The notes under the pieces were generated by a model that ran no database searches, was not told where the DNA came from, and saw only the letters and a program-made list of their open reading frames with translations. A DNA stretch of 64,000 nt from Owenia fusiformis (lineage: Eukaryota > Annelida > Polychaeta > Sabellida > Oweniidae): NCBI GenBank assembly GCA_903813345.2, contig CAIIXF020000010.1, positions 31,368,828 to 31,432,827 on the forward strand, written 5' to 3'. Below are positions 10,015 to 21,259 of this stretch, in pieces. Position 1 is the stretch's first letter; each line of letters opens with the position of its first letter. A program made the position numbers and the translations under genes.

Positions 10015-11062
10015 AACTGTGTCATTTAGAGACTTCATGAACACTCCGCAACCTTCATACACTGTCACATGCAGAAAAACACAACTGCATTTTTGGGTTG
10101 TAGCCTATAACATAGAATTGAAGGGAGAGTTGTCCATTTATTTAATTTTATTGAAGGATGAGTTGAAATCTAACAAGACCATTGCATTGACCCATGATGC
10201 CTGGACATAGAACAATGCTGAAACTTACACAACTGTATCAGGACACTATATTGCCCCATAGTGGAAACTAGTCCAAGAATCTGCCGACCCATGCAACTAG
10301 ACATGCAAAGGAAGCCATTGCCAATGAATTCAAAGAATGTAAGGCTGAATTTATCCCGCACATCACAATTACCCAAATTGGTATAACTCATATGCATTCA
10401 AAGTTGGCGGACTTCAAACTACTTGAATAGATTCACATAGACTGCATGGCTCACAACACAAATTTGGCAGTCAAAGCATCACTTGCTGAGGGGGAAGTGT
10501 CTCGGGTTATGGCAAAATTCAGAAATGTAGTAACATATTTCAATGCACTCCAATAATTTGAGAAAAGCAAGTTCTGATGAATGCTCTATATAACAAGTTG
10601 ATAGTCGATGTTTCAATGAGAAGTCTAGAATGAAGAGAAAACAAAATTCTTGAGAGTATAATCAAGATACTCAAGCCTTTCAAAACAGCAACTGTTCCAC
10701 TTAGTGGGGATTCATATCCAACCATGCCACTGTAAATGTAGTTTTGTCACACCCGATAATTATTATGGATGAGTACATGGATGTTGCTGGTGTTCAACAA
10801 AGTTTGGAATGTACCAATTTCAGAAGTTTCAAATTCATAAGGATAGCTCATGCAATTGAATTTAATTCTTTCAACAATTTTGTATGACATTATACTCTGG
10901 AAGGTAACAAGAGAATTGTCAATCATACACTTCTCAATTTTGGCAAGGATTAGTGAAAAGGATAAGGAAAGGTTTCTTGCAGCTAGACTGACGGTTAACA
11001 GGTTAAACACGGGGGAAAGAATTTCAATGCAATATTCACAATATCTAAGCACAGTCACTTAG
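10015..11062 (+). pseudogene. decayed hAT (ZBED-like) transposase
   Basis: Several frames together show the hAT catalytic order. IALTHDAWT at about 10181-10207 matches the block around the first catalytic Asp, followed after a stop by ETYTTVSGHYIAP. CMAHNTNLAVKASL at about 10443-10485 is the conserved His/Asn block. ESIIKILKPFKTATVPLSGD at about 10655-10712 is the downstream block before the C-terminal helices. Numerous stops and frameshifts separate them. No BED finger or C-terminal dimerisation domain is recognisable, and terminal repeats were not found. Long inactive. Confidence 0.65.
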
Positions 11063-11196
11063 GGCCATTCTAATTACAAAGCAATCATAAAAGAGAACAG
11101 GGATATATAACATAAGGTCTCTGTGGAACATACATGTGAACTGATTGACTGTAAAATAGTGTGCTATCACAATTAATTGCCCTGTTTGTAATAGTC

Positions 11197-12240
11197 TGGG
11201 AGCAAAAGTCCAAATAAGAGGTTCCGTGTCCTTTTTAGAGGCGAGCTAAGCGACATACATTTTTATGAACTATACGTGATACTTACCAAGAAAAATGATG
11301 TTGGCAATTCTGGATCCGCGACGGCCTTGCTATGGTAACCAAGTGAATAAGCCACGCCCACTTTTAGGGGTTCTTTTCAGTGTTTGGCCCCTATCTCATT
11401 CATTATTGCTCAGATTTCGATGAAATTCACACCAAATGGAAGGTAATAGATAATGCAATCAAAATATATTAAGTTGGCAATTCTGAATCCGCGGCAGCGT
11501 CACTATGGTAACAAAGTAAATATGCCACACCCACTTTTAGGGGCTCTTTTCAGTGTTTGGCCCATATCTTCATCATTATTGCTCAGATTTCGATGAAATT
11601 TGCACCAAATGAAAGGTAATAGATAAAGCAATCATATATTTCACAAAATATGCAATTGGGGTGATTTGCATCTTAATTATGATGTCATAACTGTTTGTTC
11701 TTGCATATTTTATCTTAATCATGATATATAACTCTGTGAAATAACTATCTTTAAAATGGTCAGTAATGCTTTCAACTAGTTTATTTATTTTAGTTGAGTT
11801 TATGAGTTTATTTCATTCATACATTTATGGTCATAGAAAAAATGAACAAATGTAATGAAAGATGTCTAATTCAAATAAAAAATGTTCAATTCACACTGTT
11901 GCTATGGTAACATCATGTAGCAAAACTGTCCGCTGTAAACAAGAATTCTTTAGGAAATGTTACATTTTGACCACTTGACTGACATGTATTCTTTTTAAAA
12001 TTTGATGACAAAATAATCTAATAACTATAGAAAAAATATTTAATTTGGATTGTGTTATATTATTATGTCATAAGGGCAATTATTAATCAGGGGTGCAGCC
12101 AGCTTTCAGTCGGGTGGGGGGGAGCGATCGTGGCATAAGCAACCCAAAAGTGTTTTAAGATGAATTTTACAAAAATTGATGCAACTTCCTTCAAAATTGA
12201 GCTAGAAGCTTCAAGTCAAAAGCATTTTAACCTAATAATG
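11197..12240. repeat. left arm of the giant inverted repeat
   Basis: Contains its own direct repeat: the block gttggcaattctg...ccacttttagggg occurs at about 11303-11370 and again at 11474-11545. The same doubled block appears inverted in the right arm at about 15110-15340, so the arm was duplicated internally before or during inversion. The arm ends with a G-rich ctttcagtcgggtggggg phrase. Confidence 0.65.
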
Positions 12241-12476
12241 ACAACAGATTGAATGCATTTTATGTTTTTGTAACCTGGGTAGCATAACTAAGAAAAAGTA
12301 GTTTTTGTTCTACATGTTCTAGAGGCATCCCAAATACGGGACATAGACACACGTGCCCATGATAACATTTTGGTTGTAAAACCTATTTATAATATCATAA
12401 CTTTAACAAACATGTAGTTTTACACTGTCATTAACTTCAACTTAGTCTGTTTGTTATAATTCAATACTAAATAGGC

Positions 12477-13665
12477 ACGGCAGTGGCCCCATATGATCCG
12501 AAAAAGGATCCCAGTGCCCCAAAGTGGCCCCCAAAAGCATTCTAGTGGCCCCCCTAAGCATACTTGCGGCTCCTATGACTCCCACAATCATCCTAGTGGC
12601 CCCCAGATGCCCCAAAAAGCATCCCAATAGCCCCTAGGTGCCCCCCCCCCCAAAGCATCATAGTGGCCCCATGTGGTCCTCAAAAGCATCCTAGTTGTCC
12701 CCAGTGGCCCCCAAAAACAAATTATTGCTGCTATGAGGCCCTCAAAAGTATCCTAGTACCCCTCTGCGACCCATGACATCAACCCAGTGGCCCCCTGTGG
12801 TCCCAAAACGTTGCCCCGAAAAGCATCTCAGTGGCCCCAAATGGCCTCCAAAAGCCCTCCAATGGCCCCAAACTCATTCCAGAGGGCCCAAAAGCTTCCC
12901 AGTTGCCCCCCCCCCCCCCCAGTGACCCCCAAAAAGCATACAAGTGACACCCAGTGGCCCAAAAAAGCATCCAAGTGGCCCCATTATGCACCCTAAAAGC
13001 ATCCTAGTGGCCCCCGAAAGCATCCTATGGACCCCTGTGGCCCCAAAAGCTTCCCATTACCCCTGCCAGTGGCCCCCAAAAAGCATACTAATGACACCCA
13101 GTGGCCCAAAAAGCATCCAAATGGCCCAATTATGCCCCCTTAAAGCATCCTTGTGGCCCCCGAAAGCATCCTATTGGCCCCCTGTGACCCCAAAAAGCAT
13201 CTCAGTGGCTTCAGGTGACCTCTAAAAGCACTCCAATGGGCCCCTGTGGACCCCAACATCATTTTAGTGGCCCCCCAAAAGCATACTAGTGACACCAAGC
13301 GGCCCAAAACGCATCCAAGGGCCCCATTATGCCCCCTAAAAGCATCTAAGTAGCCCTTGAAAGCATCCTATTAGCCCTCAGTGGCCCCCAAAACCATACT
13401 AGTGGCCCCCTGAGGCCGCCAGAAGCATGCAAATGGCTCCTCATGGCCATCAAAAGCACCCTGGTGGCCCCCTGTGACCCCTTAAAGCATTCTGGTGGCC
13501 CCCAAGCCCCAAACGTATTCCAGCGGACCCCCGTGGCCCCCAAATGCATCCTAGTAGACCCCTGTGGTCCCAAAAGAAATGTAAGTGGCCCGGATGGCAT
13601 CAAAAACATGCAAGTGGTCCTAAATAGCATGGTAGTGGCCTCCTATGGCCTATGGACTGATATAT
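12477..13665. repeat. 21-bp GC-rich minisatellite (gtggcccccaaaagcatccta)
   Basis: More than forty degenerate units of agtggcccccaaaagcatcct with frequent length changes and C runs. Base composition is sharply different from the AT-rich arms. Long frames on both strands (repeated GPK, or GATGML-like) arise from the unit being a multiple of three and are not evidence of a protein. Confidence 0.8.
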
Positions 13666-13862
13666 CAATTTGAGGGACAATGGGCCCTTGCCTGTGAAAG
13701 AATTCAAAAGATGTCTGCAAAAAACAAAATGACCTTGAACTTTGGAGAAATCTACTATTCTAATATCTTCTTTTGTCAGAAATATAAAGTACTAATGATA
13801 CAGTGCTGACATCTTCTAATATACTCAAAAAACGTGCCATATTCGGGACATAGACACTAATG

Positions 13863-14431
13863 GGTTAACGCTCTTCTTCTATCTAATGGTTCTATCTTAT
13901 TGTTTATGGGAGGGGGGTTATGTTAATCCAATATGATGTTGCTATGGTAACCAGGTGAATTAGAAAATCCATGGATAATGTTGATTGACTGACTGGCATA
14001 CTCATTATGGTATAATAGCTGCTTTTGTGATTATTTTCTTGAAATAAGGTAGAATTGCTCAAAATGATTCCAAATTGGTACCTTGTCCTTTGACATTCAC
14101 CATAAATGAGGTCAAAGCTGAAAACTATGATTGATTCTGATTCCATTTCTTTACAAGTATGAGTATCTAAGCGCAAATACCAAAGGGAAAGGACCAACCA
14201 CTGTAAAGAAACCCAGCAAGAAAAGCAAACTTTAGCTTCCATTTGATGAAAATTTCATATACACCAGAGCTATCATGATGACAAAGATAGAAGCAAAACT
14301 TTGGAAAAGTCTTGAAAAATTGGGACAGCATATTCACCTGGTTACCATAGCTAACATAGGCATAGCCAGGGGGTGTAATGAGTGCACCCCCCTGTAACCA
14401 ATAAAAATAGAACCATTAGATAGAAGAAGAG
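13863..14431. repeat. inner palindrome within the giant element
   Basis: gctcttcttctatctaatgg at the left pairs with the complement of ccattagatagaagaagag at the right, and gctatggtaaccaggtgaat at about 13933 pairs with attcacctggttaccatagc at about 14332. It may be a separate element nested between the minisatellite and the right arm. Confidence 0.55.
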
Positions 14432-15443
14432 TTTAAATATGCATTTGACTCGAAGCTTCTAGCTCAGTTTTGAAGGAAGTTGCATCAATTTTTGTAAAAT
14501 TAAACAAAATCTTTAAAAATAATTGTGTCGAAGCACCCCCCCCCCCCCCCCCCCCCCCCCGACTGAGAGCTTGCTGCGCCCGTGATTAACAATTTCCCTT
14601 ATGACATCATAATATAACACAATCCAAATTAAATAATTTTCTGTAGTTATTAGGTTATTTTCTGTCACCAAATTTTAAAAAGAATACATGTCAGTCAAAT
14701 GGTCAAAATGTAACATTTCCCAAAGAATTCTCTTGTTTACAGTGGATCGTTTCGCTACTTGCTGTTACCATAGCAACAGCGTGAATTGGACACTTTCATT
14801 ACATTTATTCAATGTTTTATGACCATACGTGTATGAATGTAATAAACTTATAAACTCAACTAAAAGAAATAAACTATTTAACTAGTTAAAAGCATCACTG
14901 ACCATTTTAAAAATAATTTTGCAGATTTATACATCATGATTGAAATAAAATACACAAAAACAAACAGTTATGACGTCATAATTAAGATGCAAATCACCAT
15001 ATTTTATAATCTGTATGATTGCTTTATCTATTACCTTTCATTTGGTGCAAATTTCATCGAAATCTGAGCAATTGTGACGAAGATATGGGCCAAACACCAA
15101 AAAGAGCCCCTAAAAGTGGGTGTGGCATATTTACTTTGTTACCATAGTAACGCTGCCGCGGATTCAGAATTGCCAACTTAATATATTTTGAATGCGTTAT
15201 CTATTACCTTCCATTTGGTGTGAATTTCATCGAAATCTGAGCAATAATGAAGGAGATAAGGGCCAAACACTGAAAATACCCCCTAAAAGTGGGCGTGGCT
15301 CATTTACTTGGTTACCATAGCAACGCCGTCGCGGATTCAGAATTGCCAACATCATTTTTCTTGGGAAGTATCACATATAGTTCATAAAAATATATGTCGC
15401 TTAGCTCGCCTCTAAAAAGGACACGGAATTACCTTTGCTCCCA
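14430..15443. repeat. right arm of the giant inverted repeat
   Basis: Inverted match of 11197-12240, carrying the same doubled taaaagtgggtgtggc block. It includes an uninterrupted run of 25 C at 14536-14560 that corresponds to the G-rich phrase of the left arm near 12113. The unequal run lengths show homopolymer expansion after inversion. Confidence 0.65.
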
Positions 15444-16343
15444 TACTATAACACTGTATTTCCATAATACCCTGATATTTTAAAATGCCCTATTTGTGAG
15501 AAATACTGTAATGGTTCTTTCCGAAATGCTCACAAGAATTTTTGGAATACATGTTTCTATCCATTGGCCATACAGTTAGCAAACATTTTGCCATTGCCAT
15601 CTACCACTGCAAGTGCAAGTGCAAGCAGCTTCAACAAGCTATAGAAGAGGCAATTCCAAAAACAAGAACCACTAAATATAGGTCCAGATGACTGGTCTAA
15701 TATGTGAGTAGAAGCAGGGGATCCTCGGCCTCTCCCTTGCCAAAGAAGGCTTCCGGGTAAGTTGAGACAATTGAAATTAAGATTATTTGAAAATTGAAAA
15801 GACAACGTGCAGTATGGCAAGTGATTTTAGACAGTCATATCTTTCACCGTGAGTACTTTCTGGCCATAAATAGGCTTTTATTAAAAAACAATATGTTTTC
15901 TTTCAAGTGAAGTCCCAATGATAGTAAAATATCAATCCAACTCCCTCTTATGGATTAGGGCCTCACCTTTGCACTTTTTTGAGAAATGTTATTTGAAAAA
16001 TGTTAGGCTTATTTCCTAAAAAGAGGATCCTGTTTTTCTCAATTTAAAGATATCGTAAGTCTCCTCTAAATTAACAATTTTTGAAAAGGGGATGGGTATT
16101 GAAATAAGTTAAATACCACATATCATAGTGTGTGTCATATATCATTTTAAAGCTCATCAGAAATAATTTGAATTTCAATAATTTTTACATTCTCATCTAC
16201 TCAGTTCACATGTATTGTTAGGCCTAGTTAGAATTGTAGAAAGAAAGATTCAGAAATCACGACTACCAGAAATAACGATGAATCTACTTTCCCAGATGCT
16301 GAAAATGACTGGATCTATAACTCTCGCCACTAACATTGTTGTA
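15444..16343. other. no gene recognised
   Basis: Includes tcatatatcattttaaagctcat at about 16136-16158, a phrase also present inside the mariner-type MITEs at 40116 and 56491, so a fragment of that family. The stretch from about 16240 to 16343 begins the segment that is repeated at 18670, 20345 and 27680. No splice-bounded frame is convincing. Confidence 0.3.
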
Positions 16344-17333
16344 TATACTGTAGATTGGGTTAATTTGGCACCCGCTTTAATTTGGCGAATTTGGCGAAAT
16401 TGAAAAATTCGCCAATATAAATCTCCGCCAAAATTTAGAATGAATCCCCGTGAATCATCTAGGGTATTTCGTCCAGTGTATTTAGGTCACTTCCGGTTTA
16501 TTTTTTCTAAAAATATGAAAAAAATGTCTCTCATAAATTGGTTCAGAACTGGTCAGTCACTCATTAAACCTGCACATCGCTCCAAAACGCAATATGTTGA
16601 CATATATTGTTTTTACATTTTCAAGCTCTAATATAAAGTTTATGTAAATAAAAATTGTTTTTTTCTGCGTAATATCAAAGAACAATCATTTAGTTAAAAA
16701 AATAAAAAGGCTAATGCGGGATTCGAACCAGGGCCTCCCGCGTGCTCAGCGTGGATTCTACCCACTACACCACCGTATTATTATGAAAGGAGGAAGTAAT
16801 TAAACGCTACTTATTTTGAATGCTTTGATTCGGAAGTGACGTCACGTTCTTCATTTAGAAACCTTTCCAAAATCATATCGCCGGCACCGATCGAAGCAAA
16901 TTCAATGAAAAATCTTTGAAATGACACATTTATCGTAAGTATTTCTACACAAGATTTGCCCCATTTGTTCATCATTCTATAATCTTTCATTAAGCTCAAA
17001 ATGATAAAGTTCACCCCAGAAACAACCCAAGATTGCGTTTCGGAGCGTAGTCCAGCTTTAATACTCAGGGAAAAGTAGCAGCATCGATTGAGGTGTAAAA
17101 TGTAAAGGATGATCTCACAAAAATGTACAAACGTGGTGAATACCAGTGGTCCTCAAAAGAAAAAATGACCATAGCCAAACATGCCCATTTACATGGTAAT
17201 TCGCAAACAGCGCGTAAGTTTAACATTCCATTAACATTTTTTGCATATCCGCCAAATTAAATAGCCGCCAATATGCCAAAAATAGCAAAATCGCCAAATT
17301 AAGTAGCGCCAAATTAACCCAATCTACAGTATA
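16344..17333. mobile_element. 990-bp MITE with TACTGTAGATTGGGTTAATT ends
   Basis: The ends tatactgtagattgggttaa and ttaacccaatctacagtata are inverted copies, followed inward on each side by repeated aatttggcg. Copies of the flanking sequence without the element occur at about 18695, 20383 and 27712, where gttgtata runs straight into tatgtcaggcat. So this is an insertion at a TA-rich site. No transposase. An internal tRNA-like unit is on the minus strand. Confidence 0.75.
16709..16785 (-). pseudogene. tRNA-like Pol III unit (tRNA pseudogene)
   Basis: On the minus strand the sequence has a good A box (TGGTGTAGTGGGTAG), a perfect B box (GGTTCGAATCC) at the correct spacing, and TTTTT immediately after the 3' end, which would stop RNA polymerase III. 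The anticodon arm is nearly paired, but the T-arm has mismatches and the acceptor strands do not pair, so it is not a functional tRNA. It resembles the tRNA-derived head of a SINE carried inside the surrounding MITE. Confidence 0.5.
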
Positions 17334-17679
17334 TGTCAGGCATTTATAATGAATATTGTCTGCATTTATATATAGTGATTGAAAAGGTGACTCGTCAAGG
17401 TCATACATGTATACTATACATTATGTACAGGATTAAAACAGAACTTCTGATCCTAGTTCTGATATAAATGTAGGCCTATAAAAAATTATTTGTATGAACT
17501 AAAATTCTTTGTAATTTTATAGTTCATTATTTAAAACAAAACTAAGGTTAGGTGCTGTAATTGATTTTATTCCATCAAGCCAGGCAGTCCTCTTACATGT
17601 ACATGTAATTGCATTATGACAGATTATACATACATATGTCTCATAAGCCCAGGTAGGGCTGGCCAGATAGGTGACACTT

Positions 17680-17716
17680 AAATAAATAAATAAATGAATG
17701 AATAAATAAATAAATA
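17680..17716. repeat. (AAAT/GAAT)n microsatellite
   Basis: About nine tetranucleotide units, aaataaataaataaatgaatg and onward, following ggtagggctggccagataggt. A tetranucleotide tail after a unique GC-richer phrase is common for SINE 3' ends, but no head was identified. Confidence 0.6.
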
Positions 17717-17786
17717 TAAACTGTTCGAAAGAAATAAAATGTAAAAATTATGATTTAACCTCTACATCCCATCTTTCTCTCTTCAG

Positions 17787-17910
17787 ATTAGAAGCGTACA
17801 AACAGTATGGATTTCCTCGGTCCAATGCAGGAATTTCCAACTGCCAGCTTCAAGTCACTAACAATAGATGCTCGGCTTTCCATGCCACCAATGCAGCAAT
17901 GAAAAAGAAG
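17787..17910 (+). CDS. exon upstream of a SWIM zinc-finger exon
   Basis: Acceptor ctctcttcag and donor gtaagt bound a frame of 41 codons, phase 1 in and phase 0 out, starting LEAYKQYGFPRSNAGISNCQ and ending NAAMKKK. It joins in frame to the SWIM exon at 19664 (AAG then GTA). No earlier exon is visible. The peptide by itself is not in a family I recognise; its assignment rests on splice phase and position. Confidence 0.45.
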
Positions 17911-18859
17911 GTAAGTATAATACTGTAACGGTCTGTTTTACGCAATTATTAAAGATCAGGGTTATCGCAATTACTACAGAATGTTTTAACATGAAAAATT
18001 AAAGCCTATTGTACTGACAATATTATTGTGCACTAAACTATATATAAGTCGAATAATGAATCTGTAAAGTAGACTACAGTATTTGTCAAACCAGTTTTAC
18101 CACTTTGGAAATGATGACGAGCAACAGTAAACACAACACTAACGAGAGACACATCGAATGAAACTATAATGGATCAATAGCATTACAGAAAGCATAAGTA
18201 ATTGTCAAATGATTGGTTGCAAGTTGCCGAACACTGTGAGTTCTGAAGCGGACCACAGAAAGCGGACCACAGAAAGCGCAAGTTCTGAGGATATTCGTCA
18301 GACGATACTACAGGTACGCAACTGGTAAGGTCTGCATATTTCAGAGCGACTTCGGATAATTTGGATCATCATATTCAACATCGAGTGAGTCACAGGGCAA
18401 TGGGATTCTTCAACCGTATCAACGGTAATCCACTTTGAATGATGTGCATGATGAAGTAGCAGAATCTACGATCAGCAACACTTGGAAGCTGCAAATAGGA
18501 GCAGTTCTACGCCAAGAGCTGTTTGAAAGTCCCATTCCCCCTCCGTTCGTCCGGTTACAATACTTATCCCAAGCATCTTATTAAAAGTAAAAAAGCAATC
18601 ACAAACAAAAAACAATGTATTATTGGAGTGTATCAATTTTGAATATTTGAATAAAATAAAGATAGACCTATGATCCTCACCAATAACATTGTTGTATATA
18701 TATGTCAGGCATTAATAATGAATATTGTCTACAGTTATATACAGGGATTGCAAAGGTGTCTCATCAAGGTCATATACTGTACATGATGAATGCATATAAT
18801 ATATACATTTTCAGAAAACTATTAGTCAATGAAATATTTAATATGCTTTAATTTTTCAG

Positions 18860-19041
18860 GTATCTTATAACTTTAAACTCCAAGTTGATGCTGAGGATCC
18901 ATTGTGAGTGCCCAGCTGGGCAAAGGTCCAGCCTGCATATGTAAACATATTGCAGCAATTTTGAAGAAGGGGTCCTGGTATTGCAGAAAGGTTGCACAGA
19001 TACTATTCAACAATTCCACAAACCTAAGTCAAATTATACAG
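18860..19041 (+). pseudogene. decayed duplicate of the SWIM exon
   Basis: Closely matches the exon at 19664: both start GTATCTTATAACT after atttttcag and share cagctgggcaaaggtccagc-like sequence. This copy lacks several short segments, has TGA after DAEDPL, and so loses the first zinc ligands in frame. It retains a gtaact donor at 19042. It marks a local duplication of exon and flanking intron. Confidence 0.55.
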
Positions 19042-19387
19042 GTAACTTCGAAAACTGCCTTTCTAATAAGCCAATGAAACTATTTACTAGACGTATATTA
19101 TTTAGATGCTTCTTCATTTAATTATCCTTACAAAACCATTTCATTTTTTAAGTGCATTGTTTGTCATACAAGCATGGCATACAGGAATGATGATGAATTA
19201 TATTAGTTTTCTTACTTTTGTTTAAATATTCCTTTAATTTATAACCACATGCTGGAGTGCGCAGGAGAAGTGACTCAAGTGTTTTGCATTTAGGGAATTA
19301 GCCATAATTTATCATATATTTACCTAAATAAAACTGTTTTGTTCAATATACACAATTTGCAATATGCTTGGTGGAACAAAAATCAAA

Positions 19388-19499
19388 TACAGTAAAACCT
19401 GTCGAAGTAGGATACCTTTGGTATCTCTTAAAAGTATTGGTCTTTGGAATGAGAAGAAATCCACTTCTAGAGGTGTTCCATTTTACAGGTTTCACTGTA
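19388..19499. mobile_element. short MITE with TACAGTAAAACCTGT ends
   Basis: tacagtaaaacctgt at the left and acaggtttcactgta at the right are inverted with one mismatch, 112 bp in all. The outer TA suggests a Tc1/mariner-type target. It sits in the intron between the two SWIM exon copies. Confidence 0.55.
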
Positions 19500-19663
19500 G
19501 TTTTGTTGCACCAACAAGCACTTATTACTTTTCATTGCAATGAAAGAGTGCAAGGGTGTCTCATCAAGGTCATATACTGTATATGATGAATGCATATAAA
19601 CTCTTCATACATTTTCAGAAAACTTTTAGTCAATGAAATATTTAATATGCTTTAATTTTTCAG

Positions 19664-19903
19664 GTATCTTATAACTGTAAACTCCAAGTTGATAATAAAG
19701 GTGATGTGCTGAGGATCCATTGCCAGTGCCCAGCTGGGAAAGGTCCAGCCTGCACATGTAAACATATTGCAGCAATTTTGCTGATGTTGCATAAGTTTAT
19801 TGAAGAAGCGGTCCTGGTATTGCAGAAAGGTTGCACAGATACTATTCAACAATTCCACAAACCTAAGTTCATTGCAATAAAATATAGCAATAGAAGAAGT
19901 TGA
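19664..19903 (+). CDS. SWIM zinc-finger exon
   Basis: After the acceptor aatttttcag the frame runs 79 codons to TGA. It contains HCQCPAGKGPACTCKHIAAI, which fits the SWIM pattern CxCx(n)CxH, followed by a hydrophobic helix (LLMLHKFIEE). SWIM fingers bind DNA or proteins and occur in MuDR-type transposases and in many invertebrate proteins of unknown role. With the 17787-17910 exon it would give a 120-residue C-terminal piece. The decayed neighbour copy uses a donor near the same end, so the true 3' boundary may be earlier than the TGA. Whether this is a host gene or a transposon gene cannot be decided here. Confidence 0.55.
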   Translation, partial: VSYNCKLQVDNKGDVLRIHCQCPAGKGPACTCKHIAAILLMLHKFIEEAVLVLQKGCTDTIQQFHKPKFIAIKYSNRRS

Positions 19904-19945
19904 TTACACAAAATGCATTATATGCTTTTAAAATTATTTGCTTTC

Positions 19946-20083
19946 ATGAAAAAGGGGATCATCAGCAAAGAGGAGCCTCTCACAGCAATTGTACATCGCA
20001 CAAATATAAAAACAATGGTTGAAAATGCATCAAAGGAAATGGTCAAAGCAAGGTTTACTACAAAAAGGACAGAAAGGAGATGA
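19946..20083 (+). CDS. short basic ORF downstream of the SWIM exon
   Basis: A 45-codon frame starting MKKGIISKEEPLTAIVHRTN and ending basic. It could be a further exon of the SWIM gene or chance. No domain is recognised. Confidence 0.15.
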   Translation: MKKGIISKEEPLTAIVHRTNIKTMVENASKEMVKARFTTKRTERR

Positions 20084-20237
20084 AAAAAATATTTGATATG
20101 ACAAGAGAGTGAAGATATGATATGAAAACTGTTTTATGTTGATCCAAATGGAATTATTAGTTAAGTCAAGAAAAAATTAAGTGACTCTTGCTATAGGCTG
20201 CCATGTAATCTAGCCTTACCAACACCCACGATGCCAT

Positions 20238-20823
20238 ATATTTTTCCATTTATATGGGAAATGGTCCATTGAAAATAAGGTTTTGTTTTCGGAAAGTGCA
20301 GGCCAGAAATCAGGATGAAGTAAACCTACTTTCCAGGTGCTGAAAATGATTGGATCTATGATCAACACCACTAACATTGTTGTATATATATGTCAGGCAT
20401 TTATAATGAATATTGTCTGCATTTATATATGGCTATTGCAAGGGTGAGACATCAAGATTTCAAAAAAAGAATGCCCCCTCCCCCCAACTTGTGCTCCAGC
20501 ATGAACAAACACATAGTCCAGGTTCAGTAATCCACTAATCCAAGTTTTTTCATAGAAGTTTATTTAGTTGTGAATCTGAGAACAAGGGCCAGTTTAACTG
20601 GCCCTTAAGCTTAGCTTAAGCTAAGCTGGATAATGGAGACATTGGTATCCATCTGTGGTTCAAAGAGAGATGCCCCGAGAGTTTTTAATTCGTTTTCTAT
20701 TTTAGGATACTACTAAGCATAAGCGAAATACTGTGGGAAATTTAAAAAATTATTGAACAAATTCTGTTCGTTTTTTGTTGTTTTTATGGTCGTTCAGTGT
20801 TTTCATGCAACATTTACTCAGCG
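20238..20823. repeat. copy 1 of a duplicated 0.57-kb segment
   Basis: Matches 27569-28131 in direct orientation over its whole length, including catttatatgggaaatggtc, gtgcaggccagaaatcagga and cgaaatactgtgggaaat. The middle contains gtcaggcatttataatgaat, shared also with 17335 and 18710. The two copies flank the CACTA-like element. Confidence 0.75.
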
Positions 20824-21150
20824 AAGTTTGACATTTTTGCAGCATAAGCAAAGGAAAAAGTAAAAGTGATTACCTTTCTTCAAATTGGTGAGTTTTTAAT
20901 GCAGGAATAACATTGATTTATAGTGTATAGTATAGTTTAGAGGTAATTTAGATTCTATAATTTATTCTATTAAAAGCCTTTATTTCATGTAAAACAAGAT
21001 CGTAGATCAACAATTTTGTTAATTCAATATTCTTAAACAACTTTAACAACAACATATAGTCAGAACATTTAGGATAATAATATTAATATAATACCAGTGG
21101 AAAGTACACCATTTCTCATTGGTATCACTGCGTGAAATATGGGATTCCAA

Positions 21151-21259
21151 CTCTTGACACGTCTAGAAACTGGTCTTTACACGCCGGGTTTCTAGACGTG
21201 CCAATTATTTACACCTCTTGACACGCGATGAATTCAACTCTTTACACCTCTTGACACGC
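21151..21259 (+). repeat. left subterminal motif cluster (CTCTTGACACG)
   Basis: Three CTCTTGACACG copies at about 21151, 21216 and 21249, with related CTTTACACGCC and CTCTTTACACC between them. cacgtctagaaac and gtttctagacgtg form a hairpin at 21158-21200. In CACTA elements such motifs bind the element's own protein; that role here is inferred. Confidence 0.5.

Larger units (their letters stand above)
11197..15443. mobile_element. 4.2-kb giant inverted-repeat element with minisatellite core
   Basis: The ends tgggagcaaa and tttgctccca are inverted, and the arms match for about 1 kb each. For example gaggcgagctaagcgacata (left) pairs with its complement near 15390, and the block around ttagctcgcctctaaaaagg closes the right end. 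Between the arms lie a GC-rich 21-bp minisatellite (12477-13665) and a smaller inner palindrome (13863-14431). I see no transposase. It could be a non-autonomous foldback transposon or a large palindromic amplification. No convincing target duplication is visible at the ends as drawn. Confidence 0.7.

Noticed and set aside
12779-13673. Several 70-110 codon frames on both strands rich in Gly/Pro
   Set aside because: They are translations of the 21-bp minisatellite, whose length is a multiple of three. No start context, domain or splice signal supports them.
16709-16785. Functional tRNA gene
   Set aside because: Promoter boxes are good, but acceptor strands do not pair and the T-arm has mismatches, so it is listed as tRNA-like only.
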